Source: Massilia sp. PDC64
Lineage (GTDB): Bacteria; Pseudomonadota; Gammaproteobacteria; Burkholderiales; Burkholderiaceae_D
NCBI RefSeq assembly: GCF_900101265.1
Contig: NZ_FMZS01000011.1
Location: 186,001-250,000 of the forward strand
Direction: 5' to 3'
DNA: 64,000 nucleotides
Below are positions 16,496-25,518 of this stretch, piece after piece; positions within the stretch are counted from its first letter, which is position 1, and each line of letters starts with the position of its first letter. Position numbers and translations under genes: made by a program. The notes below the pieces were generated by a model. It did not search any database. It was not told the origin of the DNA and saw nothing but the letters and a program-made list of their open reading frames with translations.

Positions 16496-17644
16496 ATGAA
16501 AATCGTAATCGTTTCCGAGGACAAGGCCTTCCTCAAGCTGGCGGCCTCGATCCTGGCCGTGACGGGCCACGACATCATGAGCACGGCCGGCAACGCGGCC
16601 GAGCTGCGCACGCTCGCCAAGGCGCTGGCGCCGGACGTGCTGCTGCTGGACGGCCGCGACGAAAAGACGCTCGACTTCGCCCAGATCGAGCGCACGACCC
16701 TGCAATGTCCCGGCGTGGCCGTGCTGCTGCTGTCCACCGCGCGCGCGCCCGGCTTCCTGATCGACGCCATGCGCGCCGGCGTGCGCGAGGTGCTGCCGTC
16801 CGTCCATCCCAGCGAGCTGCTGGCCGCCGTCGAACGCGCGGCCACGAAGCTGTCGGCCGTGCGCACGGCCAGCCACGGCAAGATCCACGCCTTCATCGGC
16901 ACGAGCGGCGGCAGCGGCACGACGTTCCTCGCCACGAACTTCGGCTACCAGCTGGCGCAGGCGCACAAGGTGCTGCTGATCGACCTGAACCTGCAGTTCG
17001 GCGACGCGCTCGGCTTCCTGCAGGATGCCCGCGCGGCGAGCACGATCACCGACCTCACGCGCGACATCAAGCGCCTCGATCCTCCCCTGCTCCAGGCCAC
17101 CACCATCAAGGTCACGCCCACGTACAGCATCCTCGCGGCGCCGGAAGAACCTGGCCAGGCCGGGGACATCCGCCCGGAGCACATCGACGCCATCCTCAAG
17201 CTGGCCGTCACCCAGTACGACTTCGTGCTGCTCGACCTGCCGCGCGTGGTGGACGCCATGCTGATGACGGCGCTGGACCAGGCCGCGACGATCTTCCTCG
17301 TGCTGCAGGCGAGCGTGCCGCACCTGCGCAATGCCGACCGGCTGCTGTCGGTGTTCCGCTCGCTCGACTACCCGAAGGAAAAGATCGAGCTGCTGCTGAA
17401 CCGCTACGACAAGCACGACGACATCACGCTCGACAAAATCCGCCGCACGCTGGGCGGGCACGAGATCCACATGATCGCGAATGGCTGGCGCCAGGTGAGC
17501 ACGGCCATCAACCACGGCGTGCCGCTCGTGCAGGTGGAGCGCAAGCACGGCGTGATCCGGGGCCTGTCGGAACTGGGCGACTCGATGGCGCCGGCCGCGG
17601 GCGCGCCCGCCGGCGTGTTCGACCGCCTGTTCCGCCGCGCCTGA
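16496..17644 (+). CDS. cpaE: Tad localisation ATPase CpaE/TadZ, atypical Walker A
   Basis: This 382-residue protein has an N-terminal receiver-like domain (1-115) with Asp52 in VLLLDGRD, then a MinD/ParA-like domain that places the Tad machinery in the cell. Where ParA proteins carry KGG-GKT, this one has GTSGGSGTTF (135-144). Both lysines are absent, consistent with the atypical TadZ/CpaE group. Other ParA-like features remain: VLLIDLNLQFGDALGFL (about 164-180) and FVLLDLPRV (about 243-251). ATG 16496 follows GAGAGGACACC. It lies directly before cpaF. Confidence 0.9.
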   Translation: MKIVIVSEDKAFLKLAASILAVTGHDIMSTAGNAAELRTLAKALAPDVLLLDGRDEKTLDFAQIERTTLQCPGVAVLLLSTARAPGFLIDAMRAGVREVLPSVHPSELLAAVERAATKLSAVRTASHGKIHAFIGTSGGSGTTFLATNFGYQLAQAHKVLLIDLNLQFGDALGFLQDARAASTITDLTRDIKRLDPPLLQATTIKVTPTYSILAAPEEPGQAGDIRPEHIDAILKLAVTQYDFVLLDLPRVVDAMLMTALDQAATIFLVLQASVPHLRNADRLLSVFRSLDYPKEKIELLLNRYDKHDDITLDKIRRTLGGHEIHMIANGWRQVSTAINHGVPLVQVERKHGVIRGLSELGDSMAPAAGAPAGVFDRLFRRA

Positions 17645-17663
17645 ACCGCCAACGGAGGCTGCC

Positions 17664-19016
17664 ATGTCCCTGCGCGAACGACTCAGCGCACCCGCCGCCG
17701 CGGATGCCGGCAAGACCGGCGCCCAGCAGGCGATCCTGCGCGACGCCTACAAGCAACTGAAGGAGCGGATGCACCTGAAGGTGCTCGACCGGTTCGACCT
17801 CACGATGCTGGAAACCCTGCCGGCCGACCGGCTGCGCCAGGAAATCGCCACCGCGATCGACGGCATGCTGCTGGACGAGGACACGCCCGTCAGCGGCCTC
17901 GAACGGCGCATGCTCGTGCGCGACATCCAGCACGAGATGCTGGGCTTCGGCCCGCTGGAGCTGCTGATGGCCGATCCGGCCGTCTCCGACATCCTCGTCA
18001 ACGCGTGGAACAAGGTCTACGTCGAGCGGCACGGCAGGCTCGAACTGTCCGAGGTCACGTTCACGGATGACCGCCACCTGATGCGCATCATCGACAAGAT
18101 CGTGTCGCTCGTCGGCCGCCGCATCGACGAATCGAGCCCGATGGTCGACGCGCGCCTGCCCGACGGCTCGCGCGTGAACGCGGTGATTCCGCCCGTCGCG
18201 CTCGACGGTCCGATGATGTCGATCCGCCGTTTCGCGCACATTCCACTGAAGATGCGGAACCTGGTGGACGAGATGCGCAGCCTGACGCCGGACATGGCCG
18301 ACATGCTCGAGGGCCTGAGCCGCGCGAAGGTCAACATGATGATTTCGGGCGGCACGGGCGCCGGCAAGACGACGTTGCTGAACATCCTGTCCGGCTACAT
18401 CCCCGAGGCCGAGCGGCTGGTGACGATCGAGGACGCGGCCGAGCTGCAGCTGCAGCAGCCGCACGTCGTGCGACTGGAAACGCGGCCGCCGAACATCGAG
18501 GGCAAGGGCGAGGTCACGGCGCGCGCCCTCGTCAAGAACGCGCTGCGGATGCGCCCGGACCGCATCATCATCGGCGAGGTGCGCGGCGCGGAAGCCGTGG
18601 ACATGCTGCAGGCGATGAATACGGGCCACGAAGGTTCGCTGACGACGATCCACGCGAACACGCCGCGCGACGCGCTGTCGCGGCTGGAGAACATGATCGG
18701 CATGGCCAACCTGAACCTGCCGCACAAGGCGGCGCGCCAGCAGATCGCGTCGGCCATCACGGTCGTCATCCAGGCGCTGCGCCTGACGGACGGCCGGCGC
18801 AAGATCACGAGCATCCAGGAGATCACGGGCATGGAAGGCGACGTGATCACGATGCAGGAGATCTTCGCCTACCGCCAGACCGGCGTGGACGGCGAGGGCC
18901 GCATCGTCGGCTATTTCCAGGCGACGGGCGTGCGGCCCCGCTTCGCGGAGCGGTTGCGCGCGTTCGGCATCCACCTGCCCGACCACATGTTCGATCCATC
19001 CCGCCGCCTTGCCTGA
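17664..19016 (+). CDS. cpaF: Tad secretion ATPase CpaF/TadA
   Basis: This 450-residue hexameric ATPase powers assembly of the Flp pilus. It has the long N-terminal region of the CpaF family, the Walker A motif GGTGAGKTT (229-237, Lys235), the Asp box [11 protein letters not shown], Walker B region [16 protein letters not shown] and the His box [17 protein letters not shown]. Length and motifs are standard. It lies 19 bases after cpaE and 10 bases before tadB, in the usual order. Confidence 0.95.
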   Translation: MSLRERLSAPAAADAGKTGAQQAILRDAYKQLKERMHLKVLDRFDLTMLETLPADRLRQEIATAIDGMLLDEDTPVSGLERRMLVRDIQHEMLGFGPLELLMADPAVSDILVNAWNKVYVERHGRLELSEVTFTDDRHLMRIIDKIVSLVGRRIDESSPMVDARLPDGSRVNAVIPPVALDGPMMSIRRFAHIPLKMRNLVDEMRSLTPDMADMLEGLSRAKVNMMISGGTGAGKTTLLNILSGYIPEAERLVTIEDAAELQLQQPHVVRLETRPPNIEGKGEVTARALVKNALRMRPDRIIIGEVRGAEAVDMLQAMNTGHEGSLTTIHANTPRDALSRLENMIGMANLNLPHKAARQQIASAITVVIQALRLTDGRRKITSIQEITGMEGDVITMQEIFAYRQTGVDGEGRIVGYFQATGVRPRFAERLRAFGIHLPDHMFDPSRRLA

Positions 19017-19026
19017 GGAGAGCGCC

Positions 19027-20016
19027 ATGTCACAGAACCCGTCCGGCCATGCCATCTTCGTGGTCCTGCTGCTGGTGTTCGTATCCATCTTCCTGCTCAT
19101 CGAGGGCGCATGGCTGCTGTACCGCGCGCGCCGCGGCCCGGAGGCCATGCGGCTGCAGCGGCGCCTCGACCGGCTCGCGCACACGGCCGCCGGCCCGGAC
19201 CGCCGCTCGTTGCTGAAACCGGGCAGGCTGTCCGAGCTGTCGTTCGTGGCCCGTATCCTGAGCGGCATCGTCGTGACGTCGACCTTGCACAACCTGCTCG
19301 GCCAGGCGGGCCTGCACTGGACCGTCGCGCGCCTGCTGCTCCTCAGCGCCGCGGCCGGCGCCGCCGGGCTGGCGCTGGGCCTGCTGGGCGCGCAGCCGCC
19401 GTACGTCTGCCTCGTCCTCGCGGGCATGCCGGCCGCCCTGCCCTGGGGCTACGTGGCGACCCTGCGCCGGCGCCGCCTGCGCCGGCTCGCGCTGCAGTTG
19501 CCGGAAGCGCTCGACCTCATCGCGCGCGCCGTGCGCGCCGGCCACTCGCTGCCGCTGGGCATCCAGATGCTGGCGGAGGAAATGCAGCAGCCGATCGCCG
19601 CCGAATTCCGCCTCGTGCACGAACAGGTCAGCTTCGGCGTGTCGCTGCAGCAGGCACTGGCGGGCCTGTGCGAGCGCGTGCCGCTGACGGATTACCGGTA
19701 TTTCGCGGTGGCCGTCCTGATCCAGCGGCAGTCGGGCGGCAACCTGGCCGAAGTGCTCGGCAACCTGAGCAAGCTCATTCGCGAACGCCTGAAACTGCTC
19801 GCCCGCATCCGCGTCCTGTCGGCGGAAGGCCGCATGTCGGCCTGGACGCTGGCCCTGCTGCCCTTCCTGCTGGGCGCCCTGCTCAACTGGGTCAATCCCG
19901 ACTTCATGCGGCCGCTGTGGCTCGACCCCATCGGCGTCGGCATCCTGCGTGCCCTGCTGTGCATGATGTTGCTCGGCATCGTCGTCCTGAGCCGCATCAC
20001 CCGTATCCGCGTCTGA
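19027..20016 (+). CDS. tadB: Tad inner-membrane platform protein TadB
   Basis: This 329-residue protein has one N-terminal and several C-terminal membrane segments around a type II secretion F-like cytoplasmic domain (about 155-285: LPEALDLIARAVRAGHSLPLGIQ and VAVLIQRQSGGNLAEVLGNLS). With TadC it forms the platform on which CpaF acts. The start at ATG 19027 follows GAGGAGAGCGCC; an in-frame ATG at 19009 would overlap cpaF. Confidence 0.93.
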   Translation: MSQNPSGHAIFVVLLLVFVSIFLLIEGAWLLYRARRGPEAMRLQRRLDRLAHTAAGPDRRSLLKPGRLSELSFVARILSGIVVTSTLHNLLGQAGLHWTVARLLLLSAAAGAAGLALGLLGAQPPYVCLVLAGMPAALPWGYVATLRRRRLRRLALQLPEALDLIARAVRAGHSLPLGIQMLAEEMQQPIAAEFRLVHEQVSFGVSLQQALAGLCERVPLTDYRYFAVAVLIQRQSGGNLAEVLGNLSKLIRERLKLLARIRVLSAEGRMSAWTLALLPFLLGALLNWVNPDFMRPLWLDPIGVGILRALLCMMLLGIVVLSRITRIRV

Positions 20017-20027
20017 AGGAGAGCGCC

Positions 20028-20933
20028 ATGTTACTGCCCATCGTCGTGTTCCTCGCCGTCAGCTTCGGCTGTGTCGGCCTGTACCTGTGGCTCGTCCCCG
20101 ACCGTACCGAGCGGCGCCTGCATGCGCTGGCACCCGCCGGCGCCGCCTTGCCGGCCTGGCGCGAGCGGGTCGCCGATGCCGTGACGCCGTTCGCGAAGTT
20201 GTCGACGCCGTCCGGCGACTGGGCGACGTCGCCGCTCCGCATCAAGTTCATGCATGCCGGAATCCGCCATCCGAAGGCACCGCACGTGTTCTTCGGCCTG
20301 AAGACGCTGCTGCCGGCGCTGGCCGGCGTGCCCGCGTACCTGGCCTTGCGCATGTCGCACGAGGCGACGGGCATGACCCTGCTGCTGTGGGTCGTCGCCG
20401 CGGCAACGGCCGGCTGCTACCTGCCGAACATCGCGCTGGCGCTGGCAGCGCGTGCGCGCAAGCGCGACATCTTCGAGGGCTTCCCCGACGCCGCCGACCT
20501 GCTGCTCGTGTGCGTCGAGGCGGGACTGGGCATGGATACGGCGCTGACGCGCGTGGCCGAGGAAATGCAGGCGCGGAGCCCGGCCCTGGCCGAGGAGCTC
20601 CAGCTGGCGAACCTCGAGATGCGCGCCGGCGGCACGCGCGAGACGTCGCTGCGCAACCTGGCGCTGCGCACGGGTGTCGAGGAATTGACGTCGTTCGCGA
20701 CGATGCTGACCCAGGCCGACCGGTTCGGCGTCAGCATCGGCGATTCGCTGCGGGTATTTTCCGACGATTTGCGCCACAAGCGCCAGACCCGCGCCGAAGA
20801 AAAGGCCGCGAAAATCCCGACCAAGATACTATTCCCCCTGGTCCTGTTCATTTTCCCGTCGATTATCATGGTCGTGCTCGGGCCGGCCATCATCCAGATT
20901 ATCCGGACAATCGGTCCGCTGCTCCTCCATTAA
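20028..20933 (+). CDS. tadC: Tad inner-membrane platform protein TadC
   Basis: This 301-residue TadB paralogue has a T2SSF domain (FPDAADLLLVCVEAGLGMDTALTRVAEE and FATMLTQADRFGVSIGDSLRVFSDDLRHKR) and a C-terminal membrane segment (ILFPLVLFIFPSIIMVVLGPAI). Its start at ATG 20028 follows AAGGAGAGCGCC. It is the last Tad gene here; no TadD-type tetratricopeptide lipoprotein follows. The stop is 16 bases from the end of the convergent regulator gene. Confidence 0.93.
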   Translation: MLLPIVVFLAVSFGCVGLYLWLVPDRTERRLHALAPAGAALPAWRERVADAVTPFAKLSTPSGDWATSPLRIKFMHAGIRHPKAPHVFFGLKTLLPALAGVPAYLALRMSHEATGMTLLLWVVAAATAGCYLPNIALALAARARKRDIFEGFPDAADLLLVCVEAGLGMDTALTRVAEEMQARSPALAEELQLANLEMRAGGTRETSLRNLALRTGVEELTSFATMLTQADRFGVSIGDSLRVFSDDLRHKRQTRAEEKAAKIPTKILFPLVLFIFPSIIMVVLGPAIIQIIRTIGPLLLH

Positions 20934-20949
20934 TCGGGAAAAAAGCGCT

Positions 20950-21651
20950 TCAGGCCATTTCGGCGGCATTTGTTACCAAATGGCTTTGCGCGTACACATA
21001 TAAATCGAGCCGATTACTCACACCGAGTTTCTGGTAAATCGACGATAAGTGATTCCGCAACGTGGATTCGGAAATGAACAGGATCTTGGCCAGGTCCCGA
21101 TTCGTCCGCACCTTGTTCGCGACCACGGTCTGCAGGACGCGCCGCTCGCGCGGCGTCAGCGCATCGAGGCCGTCATGGTGCGGATGCGGCCGCGCCGCTT
21201 CGCCGCCGCGCAAGGCGTTGAGCGCGAGGCAGGTTGCTTCGCGCCCGAACCACAGCTCGCCCTGGTGCGTCTTCTCGATCGCCTTGACGATTTCGTCGGC
21301 GCTGGAGCGGCGGCTCAGGAGGCCGTGCGCGCCGCAGCGCAAGGTCGACGCCAGCGTGTCCGTCCCCACCTCTTCCGCGAACAGCAGCGTGTGGCGGCCG
21401 CATGTCAGCGCCTCGGGCAGCTCGCCCTGGCCGGCGGTGACCGCGAGCTCGTACTTCATCAGCACGAGGTCGGGCGCCGCAACGGGCAACTGGAACAACG
21501 CATCGGCTTGCGTGCCGGCGACGCCCACCACCTCCATGTACGGTCGATGGCTATTGATCAACTTGGTCAATGCCCACAGAATCAACTGGTGGGTTTCCAC
21601 GACCATGACGCGAATTGGCGTCTCCGATATCGACAGTCGTTGCGGCGTCAT
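20950..21651 (-). CDS. LuxR/NarL-type regulator with a degenerate receiver
   Basis: This 233-residue protein has a CheY-like N-terminal domain and a LuxR helix-turn-helix (about 165-225: LTPRERRVLQTVVANKVRTNRDLAKIL, then STLRNHLSSIYQKLGVSNR). The receiver lacks its key residues: the phosphoacceptor position reads LVLMKYEL with Lys66 in place of Asp, and the acidic pair is replaced by VVETHQ. It therefore cannot be controlled by aspartate phosphorylation in the usual way and may respond to a ligand or be constitutive. It lies tail-to-tail with tadC and divergent from a hybrid kinase; control of the pilus genes is plausible but inferred. Confidence 0.88.
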   Translation of the reverse strand: MTPQRLSISETPIRVMVVETHQLILWALTKLINSHRPYMEVVGVAGTQADALFQLPVAAPDLVLMKYELAVTAGQGELPEALTCGRHTLLFAEEVGTDTLASTLRCGAHGLLSRRSSADEIVKAIEKTHQGELWFGREATCLALNALRGGEAARPHPHHDGLDALTPRERRVLQTVVANKVRTNRDLAKILFISESTLRNHLSSIYQKLGVSNRLDLYVYAQSHLVTNAAEMA

Positions 21652-21970
21652 ATTTCATTCCTGAAATATATATAAACCCCGGCACCCCGAAAAGAGTACC
21701 GCCGCTCTTGTTTAAATGGCAGCCGCGCATTCCGCAGGTCATTTATTGATGAGCTCTGTAAATATAATATCGCCAGTTTTCGCGATTCGGGCATCTCTGC
21801 GGGCCCTCAAGTGAAATATTTTGTGAGAATCTACGGTTGTTGCGGCTTCCAGACATTTAGTTTTCCACAAATCGTTAATTGCCGACCCATCCAATTTCAC
21901 GAACGCCCGCGCAAATTTCCGCCGCGTCGGTTTGGACTTATAATCGGCCTTTTATCGAATCCGGATTTCC
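21652..21970. other. AT-rich divergent intergenic region
   Basis: These 319 bases between the degenerate-receiver regulator and the hybrid kinase are clearly AT-richer than the surrounding DNA. They contain the inverted repeat ATTTCA-TTCC-TGAAAT (21652-21667), whose loop overlaps the regulator's AGGAA ribosome-binding site, runs such as ATATATATAA, TAAATATAATAT and GAAATATTTTG, and a TATAAT box near the kinase gene. I see no small gene. The low GC suggests a regulatory region or a target for a nucleoid protein. Confidence 0.6.
21939..21944 (+). promoter_or_regulatory. Consensus -10 box before the hybrid kinase
   Basis: TATAAT lies 26 bases before the kinase ATG. The -35 region at the standard spacing (TTTCCG, 21916-21921) is a poor match, so an activator may be needed. 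Confidence 0.4.
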
Positions 21971-24154
21971 ATGCGCGCCCACCGCGGCCCCTCGCTGTCC
22001 CTGCGCCACCTCCTCATCGCACTGACGGCAATCGGCCTGTTGCCGCTGGCCGCGCTGGGCGCCTGGAGCGTGCACCTCGCCGCCGAATACCACCAGAGCG
22101 AACAGGAACGGGCACTGCTGGACCTGGCGCGCGCCCTGTCGAGCGCCGTCGACGCGGAACTGGACGGCACCGTCGCCGCCCTCGCGAGCATCGCGCGCAC
22201 GCCCGCGCTCGTCGACGGCAACGTCCGCGCGTTCTACCCCATCGCACGCGACCAGGCCAGGGCGCAGCCGGAATGGCTGGGCGTGATCCTGGCGGATGGC
22301 GACGGCAACATGGTCTTCCGCACGACGGCCCCGTTCGACGCGCCGCCGCAACCCGTCGCCGATCCATCCAGCCTGCACATGGCGTTGCTGCTGCGCCGTC
22401 CCGTCATCGGCCACGTTGCACGCGGCAAGGGCGGGCGCGCAGCGGTCCCCGTGCGCCTTCCCGTCACCGACGCCGCCGGCCATCCGTATGTGCTGACGGC
22501 CGTGATCCGGCCCGACCGCATCGTGCGCACGATCGCGCGCCAGCAGGTGCCGGCCGGCTCCGTGATCACCGTGCTGGACGGCGACGGCGCGATTGTCGCC
22601 CGCTCCAGCGGACAGGCCGAGCAGGTCGGCAAGCCGCCCAGCCCGAGCCTGGCGCGGCTGATCCGGCTGAATGGCCCGGAAGGCGCCGGGCCCACGGTCA
22701 CGCTCGAAGGCGGCAACGTCGTGACGGCTTATACGCGACTGTCGCGCTACGGCTGGACGGTCGCCGTCGGCGCGCCGCCCGCGGGCTGGGCCGGCGGACC
22801 GGGCTTCCTGTGGTACGGGGCCGGCATCGTGCTGTCGCTCGCACTCAGCATCGGTCTCGCGTCGCTGCTGGCGCAGCGCATCGTGCGCCGCATCGCGACG
22901 CTTGTGACGGGCGCCGCGGCCCTCGGCGCCGGCGCCGAGCTGGTCGTGCCCTCGTCGCGCATCCGCGAGATCGACGCGATGGGCGCGGCGCTGCGGGCCG
23001 CGGGCGCACGCCGGGCCGCGCACGAGCGCGACCGCGAGGAGGCGCTGGAACAGGCACGCCAGGCCGGGCGCGCGAAGGACGAATTCCTTGCCGTGCTGGG
23101 CCACGAACTGCGCAACCCGCTCGCGCCCATCGCCGGCGCGCTCGACCTGATGGATTTGCGCGGCGACGAAGGCTCGCGGCGCGAACGCGGCATCATGCGG
23201 CGCCAGGTCGCGCACCTGAAGCATCTCGTCGACGACCTGCTCGACGTGTCGCGCATCGCATCCGGCAAGCTGCGCATCGAGGTGGCGCCCGTGGACCTGG
23301 CGGCCGTCGCACGCCACGCCGTCGCCGCCCGGCCCGGCCAGCCGATCCGCCTGCAGGCGCCCGACGCGCTGTGGGTCGCCGGCGACGAACACCGCCTCAC
23401 GCAGGTGCTGGACAACCTGTTGTCGAATGCGGCCCGCTTCGGCAGCACGGACACGCACGTCGTCCTCGAACGCGTGGGCGACGAAGCCCACCTCGTCGTC
23501 GCCGACAATGGCGTCGGCATGGAAGCGGACCTCGCACAGCGCGTGTTCGAACCGTTCTACCAGGCGCCCCAACCGCTCGTGCGCCACAGCGGCCTGGGAC
23601 TCGGCCTCGCCATCGTGCACCGCATCGTCGAGCTGCACGGCGGCCGCGTGCGCGCGTACAGCGACGGTCCGGGCCTGGGCAGCCGCTTCGAGATCGTGCT
23701 GCCGCTCGGCGCGCCCCCATCCGATGCCGCGCCCGCCGCCGTCCAGGCGGACAGCCGACCGCTGCGCGTCCTCGTCGTGGACGACAACGAGGATGCCGCC
23801 ACATTGACCGCCGCGATCCTGCGCCAGCTGGGCCACGACGTGCGGACGGCGCATACGGCGGCCGCGGCGCTGGCCGTGCAGGCGGCGTGGCCGCCGGACG
23901 CCGCGATCCTGGACATCGGCCTGCCCGACATGGACGGCTACGCCCTCGCCGCCGCCATGCGCCGCGCGGCCGTGAAACCGCTGCGGCTGACGGCCCTCAC
24001 CGGCTACGGCCGGCAGGCCGGCATGGCCGCGCACACGCCGCCCGATGCGGCCGCGTTCGACCTGCACCTGACCAAGCCGGCCAGCGTGGACGACCTGCGG
24101 CGGGCGCTCGGCGCCCAGGACGCGGACACATCGGCGGACCAGTCGCCGGCCTGA
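21971..24154 (+). CDS. Membrane hybrid sensor histidine kinase
   Basis: This 727-residue kinase has a first membrane helix (about 10-33), an extracytoplasmic Cache-like sensor region (about 35-275), a second helix (about 278-302), a HAMP-like linker and coiled coil, HisKA with His378 in LGHELRNPL, HATPase_c with LDNLLSNAARF, VVADNGVGMEAD and SGLGLGLAIV, and a C-terminal receiver with VVDDNED and the phosphoacceptor Asp648 in AILDIGLPDMDGY. It probably senses a periplasmic ligand and phosphorylates its own receiver, with an output protein elsewhere. The adjacent regulator cannot accept phosphate on a normal aspartate, so the two are not an ordinary pair. Confidence 0.92.
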   Translation: MRAHRGPSLSLRHLLIALTAIGLLPLAALGAWSVHLAAEYHQSEQERALLDLARALSSAVDAELDGTVAALASIARTPALVDGNVRAFYPIARDQARAQPEWLGVILADGDGNMVFRTTAPFDAPPQPVADPSSLHMALLLRRPVIGHVARGKGGRAAVPVRLPVTDAAGHPYVLTAVIRPDRIVRTIARQQVPAGSVITVLDGDGAIVARSSGQAEQVGKPPSPSLARLIRLNGPEGAGPTVTLEGGNVVTAYTRLSRYGWTVAVGAPPAGWAGGPGFLWYGAGIVLSLALSIGLASLLAQRIVRRIATLVTGAAALGAGAELVVPSSRIREIDAMGAALRAAGARRAAHERDREEALEQARQAGRAKDEFLAVLGHELRNPLAPIAGALDLMDLRGDEGSRRERGIMRRQVAHLKHLVDDLLDVSRIASGKLRIEVAPVDLAAVARHAVAARPGQPIRLQAPDALWVAGDEHRLTQVLDNLLSNAARFGSTDTHVVLERVGDEAHLVVADNGVGMEADLAQRVFEPFYQAPQPLVRHSGLGLGLAIVHRIVELHGGRVRAYSDGPGLGSRFEIVLPLGAPPSDAAPAAVQADSRPLRVLVVDDNEDAATLTAAILRQLGHDVRTAHTAAAALAVQAAWPPDAAILDIGLPDMDGYALAAAMRRAAVKPLRLTALTGYGRQAGMAAHTPPDAAAFDLHLTKPASVDDLRRALGAQDADTSADQSPA

Positions 24155-24236
24155 ACGGGTGCCGCCGGCCCCGTGTTGCGCGCCGCGGGTATCCGGTCGC
24201 GGTATGTCGGTTAGTTGCAAATTATCTGAAGAGCAA

Positions 24237-24255
24237 ACGCCGCGGATGGCGGCGT
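24237..24255 (-). terminator. Hairpin after pncB
   Basis: ACGCCG and CGGCGT pair around a 7-base loop just downstream of the pncB stop. On the reverse strand it is followed by TTGCTCTTC rather than a pure U-run. It is a weak intrinsic terminator candidate for the long reverse-strand run. Confidence 0.35.
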
Positions 24256-24263
24256 CGCAGCGG

Positions 24264-25451
24264 TCAGATGTGCTGGTCGAACACCTGGCGCAGATAGGCG
24301 ATGAAGGTCTCGTCCGTGCTGAAGCCCTTGCCGGGACTGTCGGACAGCTTGGCGACGGGTTGCCCGTTGCAGCGCGTGAGCTTCATGACGATGTTCAGCG
24401 GCTCGTACTGCGTGTCGTTGGTGAGCTTGGTGCCGATGCCGAAGCCCGTCATCACGCGGTCGGCGAAGTGGCGGTAGAGACTCAACGCCTTGGGCACCGT
24501 GAGCGCATCCGAGAACACGAGGCGCTTCGTGCGCGCGTCGATGCGCAGCCTGGCGTAGTGCGCGATGGCCTTCTCGCCCCACTCCACCGGGTCGCCGGAA
24601 TCGTGGCGCAGGCCGTCGAACAGCTTGGCGAAATACAGGTCGAAGTCGCGCAGGAACGCGTCCATGCCGACGACGTCCGTCAGCGCCGTGCCCAGGTCGC
24701 CGCGGTATTCCTGCACCCAGTCCTCCAGCGCCTTCTTCTGGAAATCGCGCAGGCGCACGTCGAACGACTGGAATGCCTGCATGTACTCGTGCGCCATCGT
24801 GCCGATCGGGACGAGGTTGAATTTCTTCGCCAGGTAGACGTTCGACGTGCCCTTGAAGAACTGCGGCAATTCGCGCGCGAGAGTCGCGACGACTTCCTCG
24901 TGCCAGTCGCCCGAGAAGCGGCGGCGCACGCCGAAATCGAAGAACTCGAACGGGTTCGCCTTCTTCGGTTCCTGGTCGAAGGCGCGGAACTCGGCGATCT
25001 TCTGCGCCAGCCGCTTGCGCGCCTCCTCGATGGCGGCCTGCTGGTCGAAGCGGCGGAAATACAGTTCGTTGACGATGTACAGCACGAAGATCTCGAACCC
25101 CATCACGTGCACGATGGGACCGCAGGCGCGGATGCGCAGGTGCGGCCCGTCCGTTTCCACGTGGATGAATTTGCGCTGGAAACGGAACAGCGTGAGGAAG
25201 TCGGCGAAGTCGCTCTTGATGAAGCGCAGGGCCCGCATGTAACTGACCTCGTCCTCCGTGAACATCAGCGTGCACAGATGGTCCAACTCGCGTTCGACTT
25301 CCTCTTTCAACTCCGCCAGTGGATAAGCGGGCGTGTTGCGGCACTTGAACTCGTATTCGCCGATGGCGTTCGGGTGCATGTGCAGCAGGGCCTGCCACAT
25401 GGTGAATTTGTAGAGATCGGTTTCGAGCAGGCTGCGGACGACGGGTTTCAT
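24264..25451 (-). CDS. pncB: Nicotinate phosphoribosyltransferase
   Basis: This 395-residue enzyme makes nicotinate mononucleotide from nicotinate and PRPP with ATP hydrolysis, the entry step of the Preiss-Handler NAD salvage pathway. It has the family N-terminus [16 protein letters not shown], the phosphorylated histidine region [11 protein letters not shown] (His221), [15 protein letters not shown] and [10 protein letters not shown] for PRPP binding. Length matches the E. coli enzyme. It is 67 bases from the SET-domain gene on the same strand and may be cotranscribed. Confidence 0.95.
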   Translation of the reverse strand: MKPVVRSLLETDLYKFTMWQALLHMHPNAIGEYEFKCRNTPAYPLAELKEEVERELDHLCTLMFTEDEVSYMRALRFIKSDFADFLTLFRFQRKFIHVETDGPHLRIRACGPIVHVMGFEIFVLYIVNELYFRRFDQQAAIEEARKRLAQKIAEFRAFDQEPKKANPFEFFDFGVRRRFSGDWHEEVVATLARELPQFFKGTSNVYLAKKFNLVPIGTMAHEYMQAFQSFDVRLRDFQKKALEDWVQEYRGDLGTALTDVVGMDAFLRDFDLYFAKLFDGLRHDSGDPVEWGEKAIAHYARLRIDARTKRLVFSDALTVPKALSLYRHFADRVMTGFGIGTKLTNDTQYEPLNIVMKLTRCNGQPVAKLSDSPGKGFSTDETFIAYLRQVFDQHI

Positions 25452-25518
25452 GGGCAGTGGGTCATTCCTGTTGTTGTGGTGTCGGTGCTGTCGGTGGTGC
25501 GCTCGGTTGCTGGATGCT

